64,000 bases of DNA from Liolophura sinensis (lineage: Eukaryota > Mollusca > Polyplacophora > Chitonida > Chitonidae). The position numbers were made by a program, and so were the translations under genes. The stretch is taken from NCBI RefSeq assembly GCF_032854445.1, contig NC_088296.1, forward strand, positions 16,233,485-16,297,484. The letters are read 5' to 3'. Positions 54,907-64,000 of this stretch are shown here, one piece after another (the first letter of the stretch is position 1; each line of letters starts with the position of its first letter). The notes below the pieces were generated by a model. It had not been told where the DNA came from, ran no database searches, and saw only the letters and a list, made by a program, of their open reading frames with translations.

Positions 54907-56285
54907 CCACCATTTCTCGAAACCCATTTTCTCCTTTACAGATAAATTCAACTCGTAATGTCTGATGGATGTCACGCGTTATCCTTTCACTCTTCTGTTG
55001 TTGTTAACTCGACAAGCGTGCCTCGGCCACAAATGAGCTCCACCAGTGGGTGAGGAAGGTTTTGTTTTTTTTTGTTCTCCGTGACTCGGTTCCATGCGGT
55101 ACTGTGACCACGATGCATACACCCAGTACCAGAAGCCGGGCACAGGAGAGTTTATATTTGTAGCGTCAAATCCGTTGCAAACGAGAAGCTGCAGTTTTGT
55201 AACGTGCACTCGTTTTCCAACGAACATTGCTCCGAAAAATTCAAACAAAGGTAAAACTACCGGCTGTCTATCATCTGATCGCAATATGTTGTGTGACCAT
55301 AGTCCAGTTAAATTAAACGTTGAGATCTGTTTTCAACAATTTCTTGTACTCAATTCGTAATGTAGGGACTTTGCGTACATAGTTGACCGTTAAGTCCACT
55401 CCAAAGCAGCAGCACACGCCGATTTCTGGTGTGGACTGAGAGGTGATGGGTCTTTTCAATGACTATTGTAAGTTTTAATCAATTTTTAGAGAAGTTATGT
55501 GCAGAAAACCTGATAAAGTGTTGACTTTTTTCTTTTCAATATCACTGTGCGAACGCGCGACGCATTGGGTGCCTCCAAAATCAGGATTGTATCTTGAGGC
55601 CACAGGCAGAAAACATGGAAATCGAAGCAGATGTGCACATTATACCCGCAAGCCTTGACTGGAACCTTTAGACTAGACTGACTTGGCAAATTGTTCTTTT
55701 TATTTTACATCCATGATGACCGATGAATTCATCGCTAGTTGTCATTTTCGAATTTTTTTTTGCGATCTTGTCTTGTTAGGTTGATTTCCGTGTATATTGA
55801 CACGCGGTTCTGAGATTCAATTACACCCGAGTTACCGGGACAGCACAAAGATATTTTGACGAGGGAGAAGGAAATATTTGTGTGGATTCAAACAACATTT
55901 CGACTCGGGAAATGATTTATACTCGCAGGAGTGGTAATAAAGGTCCTGTTCTCAGAAACTGGCGTCTGCAGCCGTTTCAAAGTGGATTTAAATGCCTACT
56001 TCGTGCCGCAAAGTGCCTTGAGGAGTGGACTTACCAGCCTTTTTAATTCAACGATTAAACGTTGAGGCAGGTAAATATTACAAATTGTTGAAAATTAGAA
56101 CTCAGCGTTTAATTTAACTGAACTAGTATGACCAAGGAGGAGAATGATTTATATAATATATATTATTCTTGTGCTTCAGTTTGTCATCCATTACGTCGAA
56201 GGCATTTTAGTTGGTAATATTTGGCACTGTCGAACATTGGCTGTGATCAAGGCTATTACCTGCCCTGATGGCAGGCCCTTTCCCC

Positions 56286-56345
56286 CTGAGGTGGAGGCTG
56301 CCTTGATAACGGACAGCCTCCATCTCAGGCTGCCCGTTATCAGGG
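56286..56345. repeat. Two overlapping, mutually exclusive hairpins
   Basis: CTGAGGTGGAGGCTG (56286-56300) pairs with CAGCCTCCATCTCAG (56314-56328). CCTTGATAACGGACAGCCT (56301-56319) pairs with AGGCTGCCCGTTATCAGG (from 56326). The two stems share CAGCCT, so only one can form at a time. Confidence 0.85.
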
Positions 56346-56636
56346 TATAAAAATAATAAAAATTTACACCAGTGGGAGTGACGTCCCAATGCGAATGACT
56401 GTTGTCTCTTTACGGCATGATAGGGCAACTTCCCCATCTTTTAACATGCCTGGCAGTTTTCGTGTTGAGATCAAACTACCTATAGAATATCATTTTTGAT
56501 ATCATCAATACTTTAAACCTAAACCTACCCAAGAACATATTTCAGAAGATGAATATAAACCTGTTTAATTGTTTTTTTTTCTATATTCTATACAAGGCCC
56601 CACGTTAAAATTGTCACGTTAAAGACCTTTAGCTCG

Positions 56637-56681
56637 ATTTGTAACTTCAAAGTAGACTAATTCAAGTTTGAAGTTACAAAT
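56637..56681. repeat. Perfect 15-bp inverted repeat
   Basis: ATTTGTAACTTCAAA and TTTGAAGTTACAAAT flank a 15-bp loop. A further hairpin built on ACGACAAGG/CCTTGTCGT follows near 56730-56780. Confidence 0.92.
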
Positions 56682-57040
56682 TAAAACTTCTAACTTATAG
56701 CGAAAGGTTTCTATTGACCTTATCGTACCGTAAAAACGACAAGGTCACATCTCAAAGGGATGTCACTCCCTTGTCGTAACGTCAAATCTCCTTACCCGCG
56801 TATTAATGAAGTTTCAGACTTGTATCTTGCCTTCCCTTGTGTGTATATTGTGGATTGTTTTCAATGACATCTTCTCCAAACAAGCAGAATTAGACCAATG
56901 AAGAACAACTTTACATAATGACTTACGCATGCGCTTTACGTGCGGGATTCACGTATACACACAAAATACCCAGTTAACATTAAATCGCTTCGTGCGTAAA
57001 CCGGAAATCCAGTACTATATGCCGTGCGACTTAGGCGACA

Positions 57041-57875
57041 CAATGACCGAGGAGCCTGTCACCAATACGATCACTGTGAGCTTGAGTTCAGCTCACACCA
57101 AACAGAGCCAGAAGAAAACTGGACAAATCCAAGAGGAAACCGAAGAGGACCTAAAGGAAACCAGACAGAGCCTAGAGGAAACCGAACAGAGCCAAAAGAA
57201 AAGCCGAACAGAGACCAAAGGAAACCAGACAGAACTATAGAAAACCGAACAGAGCCCTAAGGAAACCAGACAGAGACCAGAAAACCAAATATAGCCTAGA
57301 TGAAACCGGATAGAGCCAAATGAAAAAAGAAGAAAGCCTATGGGAAATTGGACAGATCCAAGAGAAAACCGGATGGAGCTTAGGGATACCGGACTGAGCC
57401 TAAGTAGACTGAGCAGAGCCAAGAGGAAACCGGACAGAGCGTAGGGAATATCGGACAGAGCCCAGAGAAAACCGAACAGAGCTCAGTTGAAACCAAACAG
57501 AGCCAAGAGGAAACCGAACAGGCCCAAGAGAGAATCGGGCAGAGCATAGAGGAAACCGAACAGATTCAAAAGAAAACCGGGCAAAGCCTAGAGGAAAGAG
57601 AACAGAGCTAAGAAAAAAACCGAGCAGAGCCTAAAGGAAACCGGACAAAGCTCAGAGAAAACGGATAGAGCTTAAGGGAACCAAACAGGCCCTAAAGAAA
57701 CCGAAAAGCGAGCAGCTCAAAGGAAACCGGACGAAACCTTAAGGAAACCGAACTTAGCTTAGGGGAAATCGGGCAGAGCGTAGAGAAAACCGGACATAAC
57801 TTACAGGAAGTCACTGCGAATGGACAGTTAATGAAGGAAGCCACTGGTTTAAATTCAGTTACAATCGAACCGAGC
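57041..57875. repeat. ~21-bp minisatellite apparently grown from a V-SINE core
   Basis: The array (57105-57790) consists of GAAACCGGACAGAGCCTAGAG-like units, about 32 copies. The V-SINE core in minus orientation contains AGGAAACCGGGCAGAGCCC directly followed by GGGGGAAACC, that is, the unit and its own 21-bp repeat seed. SINE-head sequence stands at both ends: GACCGAGGAGCCTGTCACC and GATCACTGTGAGC at 57041-57100 in plus orientation, and GGAAGCCACTGG...CAGTTACAATCG at about 57835-57870 in minus orientation. Confidence 0.75.
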
Positions 57876-57926
57876 ACACAACCTCATTGATATTTATTCA
57901 TTTAATTGGCAGTTAAATATAAACGG

Positions 57927-58079
57927 GAGATTCTCACCAGTGCGATAGCTGTGAGTTCATGTCCAGCTCATGTTGGCTTCCGCTAAAGGGTTTCCCCCGC
58001 GCTCTGGCCGGTATTCCTCCTACATGTACCATGTGTGAAATATTCTTGAGTACGAAGTAAAACTCCAATGAAATAAATA
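57927..58079 (+). mobile_element. V-SINE-like SINE with internal deletion
   Basis: Head part TTCTCACCAGTGCGATAGC and TGAGTTCATGTCCAGCTC, then a jump to GGGTTTCCCCCGCGCTCTGG, a degraded core and CAATGAAATAAATAA. Confidence 0.85.
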
Positions 58080-58534
58080 ATGTTGCATCAGTCCTCTAGA
58101 CGCATGCGTTCGTTCTTTGACACACGCCTTGCGCTCTCTCCATGTACTGTGTTCTACTCGAGTCGTGTCCTAGTATCTTCAGCATGGTGTGTCAATGCAA
58201 CGTGCAGCTCTGCACGATTATGGCCGTATTTGTGCTTGTGTTTGCGGAAGGACTTCGGTTCAAGCTTGGCGTTGGATAGTATATCTGTGGATTCTTCCTC
58301 CTTCATTTTTGTGGCAATATAAGTGGTTGACAACGCTCGTGTGGCTATTTACGCAGCATTTCTCATCAACTTTAATGTCACACGTGAAGGAAGTTCAGTA
58401 AATTATCAGGTGTCGGTGGTTTAGATCTATGTACCCTCGGCACTCCGGTTTCTTTAACCCATTAAAACTAACCACCATCAAAGAGACAAAAATGACTGCG
58501 TATGGCGTTAAACAGTAAGCTAATAAATAAAAGG

Positions 58535-59225
58535 CCCCGCGATCATATGACCAAAACTTGCTGACAACCACTTTCAAACGGCCTAAATGAAAATAATTAC
58601 AACCATTCCTGAGTCATGACTGGCTTGAATGGAAGAGTAAAAACGAATTAGGGACCACTGAAAACATGTCAAGGACTGTGCGTTACATTTAAGACGAAAA
58701 AGGAATATTGCGGTGATATGACCAAAAAGTGTTAACAACGGCTGTAAAACAGCATAAAACAAAGTAATTAGTCAAGACAGGTCTGAATGGAAGAGTAAAA
58801 ATGAACTGGGAACCACTGAAAGCATGTCAAGGCCTTTGTGTTATATTTCATTTTAAGACGAAAAAAGAATATTGTCGTGATATGACCAAAAATTGTTGAC
58901 AACGATTTCAGAACTGTATAAAAGTAAAATAATTAGCACAGTTCCATTGTCATGAATGATTTGACTGGAATAGCGACAATACATTAGATACCACTGAAGA
59001 CAAGGCCTTTGCATTATATTTCATTTGACGACGAAAACAAAAAGATATTGTGGCGATATGGCCAAAATTGTTCACAACGACTTAAAAAACTAATCTATAC
59101 CAATACTCAGTCATGACTATAGTTCAAACGGAATAGTATTGACGAATTCAGAGAATTCTACTATGACTTTTAGAGACCATTGATAGCAGGCAAAAGGCTT
59201 TGTATTAGATCTCGTTTGAAAACAT
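58535..59225. repeat. ~180-bp tandem repeat, four diverged copies
   Basis: Each copy runs GATATGACCAAAA..TTGTTGACAACG, ..ATAATTAG.., TCATGACTGG..GAATGGAAGAGTAAAAA, GGGACCACTGAAAACATGTC and TGTGTTATATTTCATTT. Divergence increases from the second to the fourth copy, so it is an old satellite-like segment. Confidence 0.85.
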
Positions 59226-59687
59226 GCCAAAAACGTCGGTGCGTTCTGCAGCCGTCGTCACCATGTCACAATGCGAATGCGCTCGTAAACAACGACAAAT
59301 ACGAGGCTTGGATTTCGCCTGAATAATGTTCATCCTGACCTACTTAAGGACAAAAAAATATAGAGACGAGAAACAAAAAGCGAAGTCCTTTGGGAAACAA
59401 TCCAGACGACAACGTTCTAAACGAGACAGACAACAGTTGGCGAAGTATTTTTGCTCAAAATTTGGTATTGGGACAAAAGGGACTTTTTAACTGTCCAATG
59501 TCCAGCTGAGAACATACACAAAGCAGCATGCAAATGATGCAACTATACACCTTTGTCTGTGTGGTGTATTTAATGTTGTCCTGCACTGAATGTTGGTTAA
59601 TTAAGAAAGGGTAAGTACACAAGTCCATATTTTACCCATGTATCCATTTAATATGATTTATTACCATTTACCCAGTTATTCATTTGT

Positions 59688-59830
59688 TTGATCGTTGTTT
59701 TACGCCATACACAGTACTTTTTCACTTATACGATGGCGATTAGTTTCAGTGGTGGAGGAAACCGCAATGCACGTCGTAAACCGCTGACATTTGGCAAGTT
59801 ACTGGCGAACTTTATGGGTGGCAGACAAGC
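59688..59830 (-). mobile_element. Old SINE-like repeat related to the V-core group
   Basis: GTTGTTTTACGCCATACACA, TTCACTTATACGATGGCGAT and GGTGGAGGAAACCGCAATGC preserve V-core order with heavy divergence. Confidence 0.6.
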
Positions 59831-60028
59831 ACTGTTCAACGAACGTTAGATAGGGTAAAATGCCACGCTAGTGTCGTTGAACGTTTAAAGCGCGTACAAT
59901 GAAAGCACGGGTGTGATCTGGTGACGGGATGGGGGTGGTTACAAATTCTAAATGTTCACTGTGGGGTCAGAAGCCTTACCTCACGGTATATGCGTTGAGG
60001 TAGTTTGTTAGCTGAGATGGTTTAAAGG

Positions 60029-60425
60029 CTGGTAAGCATACTCCTTACAGCGAATGCGTCGCTCTTTACCTTTCGCTATACATCACTGCCATCAGTAGAC
60101 AAGCTTGTTTAGGTTTGTTTACGCTTAGCCTCGTCACTTGTCTCCTCCCGAGAAACTATTTAATCAGCATTCATTAATAAAATTGTTTCAGGTTTTGGTT
60201 AGAATCATGTTGTACACACTCTAGCTAAATAGAATGCAGATGAATAAAGTTTTATTAGAGACAAAGATTGAGATGGATTGCTTGTGCTTCCACTTCCAGC
60301 CTCATCGCCGTGACCACAGTGACATCGGCGATGTTCAAGATTTCTGTACAAAATTTGCTGTTGGTGGCAGTAACGTAAAGCCAAAGGTATAGACCGGCGC
60401 ATGCGCTGTAAAATGTATGGGTGGT
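60029..60425 (+). mobile_element. MITE family 2, full copy with terminal inverted repeats
   Basis: The left end CATACTCCTTACAGCGAATG...TTTCGCTATACATCACTGCC has its complement at the right end (GGCAGTAACGTAAAGCC..., ...GGCGCATGCGCTGTAAAATG, TATGG), giving ~65-bp terminal inverted repeats around a ~270-bp interior. No ORF inside. Confidence 0.82.
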
Positions 60426-60751
60426 ATGCTGCAAATGTTGATGTATGCTGTGTGTTTTTACAAGTCGAAGGAATGGGAACCCTTTACTAATTCAAAACAA
60501 ACTGATTACGTAATGAAAGTTAACATCCATGACAAATTTATGCAGAAATTTCTTAACCATCTGTAGAAAAAATGATCTATGTACTTTTCAACACCCAAGA
60601 CACTGGTCTTCCAATAGCAACAGCTAGAAAGCATAAACTGACAAAGAGATCGAATTTTACCGGTAATATGACCATTTCTGAGCTATCACATCGGTCGTGG
60701 TGGTTTTACTCTCCCTGGTGTAGTCTGTTATATGTTATCATCACCGTTTAA

Positions 60752-60945
60752 TGCAGACCAGGTAGACCGCACATTTCTCACAGCGCATGTGCCGCTCTTT
60801 AACATTCGCTCTTCGTCACTGGCGGCACTAACAGATTTTGTACTTAAACCTTGAACAGCGCCGAGGTACCTGGGGTCACGGTGATGAGGCAAGGAGTGAT
60901 GTCAGAAAGCATAAAAAGCTCTGTCGCAACCTTTTAAAAGGTCGG
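60752..60945 (-). mobile_element. MITE family 2, inverted partial copy
   Basis: CTCACAGCGCATGTGCCGCTC, CTTCGTCACTGGCGGCACTA, GATTTTGTACTTAAACC and GGGGTCACGGTGATGAGGCA are the complement of the right half of the copy 330 bp upstream. Confidence 0.75.
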
Positions 60946-60959
60946 AACCACTCAAAGAG

Positions 60960-61537
60960 TTGCATTATTGTTACATGGAAAACAATTTCTGTGATATAAT
61001 TTCTGTACATTGCGGTGGGAAAAGGGAGCGGAGTGGGGATACAAAATGTGCAGATAGTGTGGGACCATATTTTAGTTCTGATTGTTTATGTAATGTGACA
61101 TGTATACAGACGAATTTAGTAAAGTACGACTACTATCCTTCCTGAAGGAGAAATTATGGTTTCTTAATAGAGTGAAGTCACGACAAGCGTTTAACGCCAG
61201 AACTCCTACTGACGAAACCATATTAAAGTTTTTCGCTTGGAAACATGTTTCTGTTACAGTTTTGAAGTTTATTCATAAACAAACTGAGCTTAGTAACTAA
61301 AGGGGTATGTTTGTTAGAATAAACATTTCAGATGTTTACATAGTACTGTGGAGGATATTTTCCACAAGAACAAAAATTCCGGTAAGAATGATTTTAGTAT
61401 GAAGTGCTAAAAACCGATAAACATGTAAAAATGTTTACTATATCAAACATGTACCACGTTTAGATAGTAAACGTCACATACTGTTGCGTTATATAACTGA
61501 GACTTTGCGGGACTATATTTTAAAACTTGCGGTGCGA
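60960..61537. other. No recognisable gene
   Basis: Two short overlapping plus frames (60960-61145, 61100-61300) match nothing I know. Confidence 0.4.
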
Positions 61538-61607
61538 ATACCCAGGAGCCTCTCACCAGTGCAGAGTTCAAATCCAGTTCATGTGATATGGCATATAGAG
61601 GTCTTGC
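61538..61607 (+). mobile_element. V-SINE-like SINE head fragment
   Basis: CCCAGGAGCCTCTCACCAGTG and GAGTTCAAATCCAGTTCATG are the head and B box; the remainder is missing. Confidence 0.7.
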
Positions 61608-62137
61608 CCTACATTAGTAATTATTTAAACAAAAACATGATTGTCAAATAAAGTCATGCAATGGAACTATTCTCGTCGAATACTAAACACACATCTCATC
61701 AGAGAGAATAAAAAAGCCCTTCGAGAGTACCAGTGATCGAGTACCCTTCAAACTACAGCTTAAGTGCTCGAATGCCCATACTAAAGGCAAAGGGACATTA
61801 CTCTGTATTATTTCTGTATTATGTATCAGTAGTTACGAATCGTTCAAAGAATTCCTTTACATTTTGATCTCCATCCGGATATCCACTAAAGTTAAATGGA
61901 CTGGTCGTTTGCCCAAGGCTAAACCGCATGCGCACAAATTGTATTCAAATCCATGCGCATCAACCTCCGTAAACTACCTGATAATGTGACAGGCATCTGG
62001 AAATGGTGTGAGGAAGCCTCTGTAAGTCTGGCATCCTGATCAAAATCTTCAAAATTTCATCAAAATCCGTGTTTAACTTCTTTACGACATCGAGCATTTT
62101 TTAAAAAATAAATCCTGCATACGGGCCCAGATTATAT

Positions 62138-62265
62138 GCAGCCGTAAAAGTCACATGGTGAAAATAAGAGAGCATAAAAGAAAAAAACGTAAAAGTGACA
62201 TGGTGAAAAGAATTTTTTTTCGAACAGAAAAGAAAAAACGTAAAAGTGATCTTGTGAAAAAATTT
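62138..62265. repeat. ~55-bp tandem repeat, about 2.5 copies
   Basis: CGTAAAAGTGACATGGTGAA recurs three times (CCGTAAAAGTCACATGGTG, CGTAAAAGTGACATGGTG, CGTAAAAGTGATCTTGTG) separated by A-rich spacers. Confidence 0.8.
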
Positions 62266-62289
62266 AAGTCTGTTTTCTGAGTGATGGTA

Positions 62290-62500
62290 GAAAGGATTCT
62301 GTTATTGCAGCAGACTTCTGCTGAACGTAATACCCATATTCTATAAATTCAACATAGCCATTCTGTTAGACTAACAGGATATTATGTTGAATGTGACACA
62401 ATATTCTGTTATAATAACACAGTACATTCTAGCATCAGTCAGACAACATACTTTCGATAAAATTTAACATCTTTTTTTTTAATGTACATGCAAGAATAGT
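62290..62500. mobile_element. MITE family 1, second copy
   Basis: AAGGATTCTGTTATTGCAGC on the left and the complement of GATGCTAGAATGTACTGTG on the right match the 27.6-kb element internally and at the right terminal repeat. The left terminal repeat is only partly preserved. Confidence 0.68.
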
Positions 62501-62650
62501 TATTGTTTTTCATGATTAATTAAATGCCCTAAATGCATTTGACATACACGTAAGAAAGTTGAAATGTTGACATAAGAAATTCGATATTTTGACAAGAAAG
62601 GGTTAAACATGTTGAGAAAAAAGGTTAACATTTTGACTTCCTGTCAAACG

Positions 62651-62710
62651 GTGAAAATCCATTGAGGAAAAATGTAGAAATTTTGAAATTTTTTCTCAAC
62701 GGATTTTCAC
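62651..62710. repeat. 22-bp inverted repeat with 16-bp loop
   Basis: GTGAAAATCCATTGAGGAAA and its near-complement TTTCTCAACGGATTTTCAC, two mismatches over 22 positions. Confidence 0.9.
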
Positions 62711-63119
62711 AGAATCATTTTTCCCAAACAATGGACGTCCGTAAATAACAAATACACGTATAATGGTAGAAACAGGTTAATATTTAAACATCAGTCATAA
62801 CTATAGACAGGTTTTAAAGAGAAGAACAAAGTGAAGTGTCTCTAAATTATGCAGACTCTAGGTCTCAGTCAATTTGCCAGAAATTTATTTCAGCATAACG
62901 AGAGCTAATTTTACAGAAAAGACGTAATTCTATCTTATTATGACAATGGTAAGTCATTTCTAAATTATGCAGATTTAACAGTTTCTTACTGATCTCAGCT
63001 TTAATAATGATAAGTTGCCAGGCCAGAGGGTCTGATCTGGTATGTTCACAGGTACAAGTTTGGCACCAATACAAGCCCTTCTAACATGTCTAACGTTCAG
63101 ATGGTTTAAATAAGGAGTG

Positions 63120-63472
<353 letters not shown>

Positions 63473-63842
63473 GATATTATATAATACAATATAATACAGT
63501 ATAATACAATACAAACAAATAAGTCACCTTGTAAAGCCTTACAGTAGCAATGCTTTAACAAGTTTTATTCTTCATGGGTACAATACTGAAAACTCTTTTT
63601 CCGAAATTTACCTCGAGTATTTTGAAAACTGTACGCTTCGCATACGGGCATGTTGTTGAGTACTCAATACGTTTGATCAATTCTATCCTGTTTAAAAAAG
63701 GTCGAATCTTTATGCAGAGGAGGGTTAACTTTGTACATGTAGATTATGATCAAAATGATGTCAGCTGATAAGTCCATGTTGTAGTGAGGCAGCAGTACAA
63801 ATTTGTGGTCACTGTGAAGAGCCTGTCTTTTATTACATTCTT

Positions 63843-64000
63843 GACTGCTTTGGTTGCCCAATGGTTAAACCAAAAACCGAAAAATGGTACTTGTTGCTTC
63901 TTCGCTTGGCACTCGATAATAGGAGATCAGAGCAAGAAACAGGACTCGTTGACCCGGTGTGACTATAATATGACTGGGTGGGGTATCATGCCTGGTGTCT
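63843..64000 (+). mobile_element. Second SINE family, cut by the window end
   Basis: Head GCTTTGGTTGCCCAATGGTT, GGTACTTGTTGCTTCTTCGC, GCAAGAAACAGGACTCGTTG and GGTATCATGCCTGGTGTC. The 3' end lies beyond the window. Confidence 0.82.

Noticed and set aside
55094-55360. 88-codon plus frame with several cysteines ending near a GTAAAAC donor
   Set aside because: The complementary strand is open for 101 codons over the same stretch and no convincing acceptor or family is visible.

Overview
The window is eukaryotic and most likely molluscan (bivalve or gastropod), or at least lophotrochozoan. It is AT-rich, gene-poor and packed with SINEs, small inverted-repeat elements and minisatellites. The commonest repeat is a tRNA-headed SINE with a V-type core and a (CAAATAAATAAA)-like tail. 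It resembles the V-SINE (RUDI-type) elements described in molluscs, and at least 25 copies or fragments can be read by eye. A second SINE group ends in a segment reading ATATGACTGAAAAATTGTT, then a CGACGTTAAAC core and CACTCACTC, a tail I associate with molluscan genomes. Everything here is read by eye, and exon borders come from GT/AG sites and phase.

The main coding theme is a cluster of small secreted antistasin-like protease-inhibitor genes between about 11 and 43.4 kb, on both strands. Each domain is one phase 1-1 exon carrying C-x3-C-x3-C-x10-C-x2-C-x-C. Gene A (minus, 20.9 to 16.2 kb) has a signal-peptide exon and three domain exons. Gene B (minus, 11.2 kb) is an orphan signal-peptide exon of exactly the same length as that of gene A. 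The plus-strand gene (29.1 to 30.8 kb) has a signal exon and three nearly identical domains inside a ~400-bp tandem duplication, followed by a decayed fourth exon at 32.5 kb. Another decayed exon lies at 24.7 kb. Gene C (minus, 43.3 to 42.7 kb) has a signal exon and one domain, and a phase-compatible domain exon lies at 36.7 kb. The predicted reactive-site residue differs between genes (Met, Phe, Asp, Trp, Gly), so the cluster looks like a diversifying inhibitor family.

Inside the 36.7-43.3 kb interval, on the same strand, is a 223-residue ORF matching the luminal N-terminal domain of the TMEM145/GPR180 family with no seven-helix part in sight. The other clear gene is a two-exon C2H2 zinc-finger gene (49.7 to 52.4 kb, plus, 403 aa, eight fingers).

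The rest is repeats. They include nested 28/44/72-bp arrays (1.9-4.0 kb), a palindromic ATAACTA satellite whose two halves face each other (16.4-17.6 kb) with an isolated perfect-looking seed palindrome at 36.5 kb, a 16 x 42-bp array (32.9-33.6 kb), two MITE families, a ~180-bp four-copy repeat (58.5-59.2 kb), and at least one minisatellite that appears to have grown out of the V-SINE core (57.0-57.9 kb). No bacterial features, CRISPR arrays, intact tRNA or rRNA genes or recognisable retrotransposon ORFs were seen.
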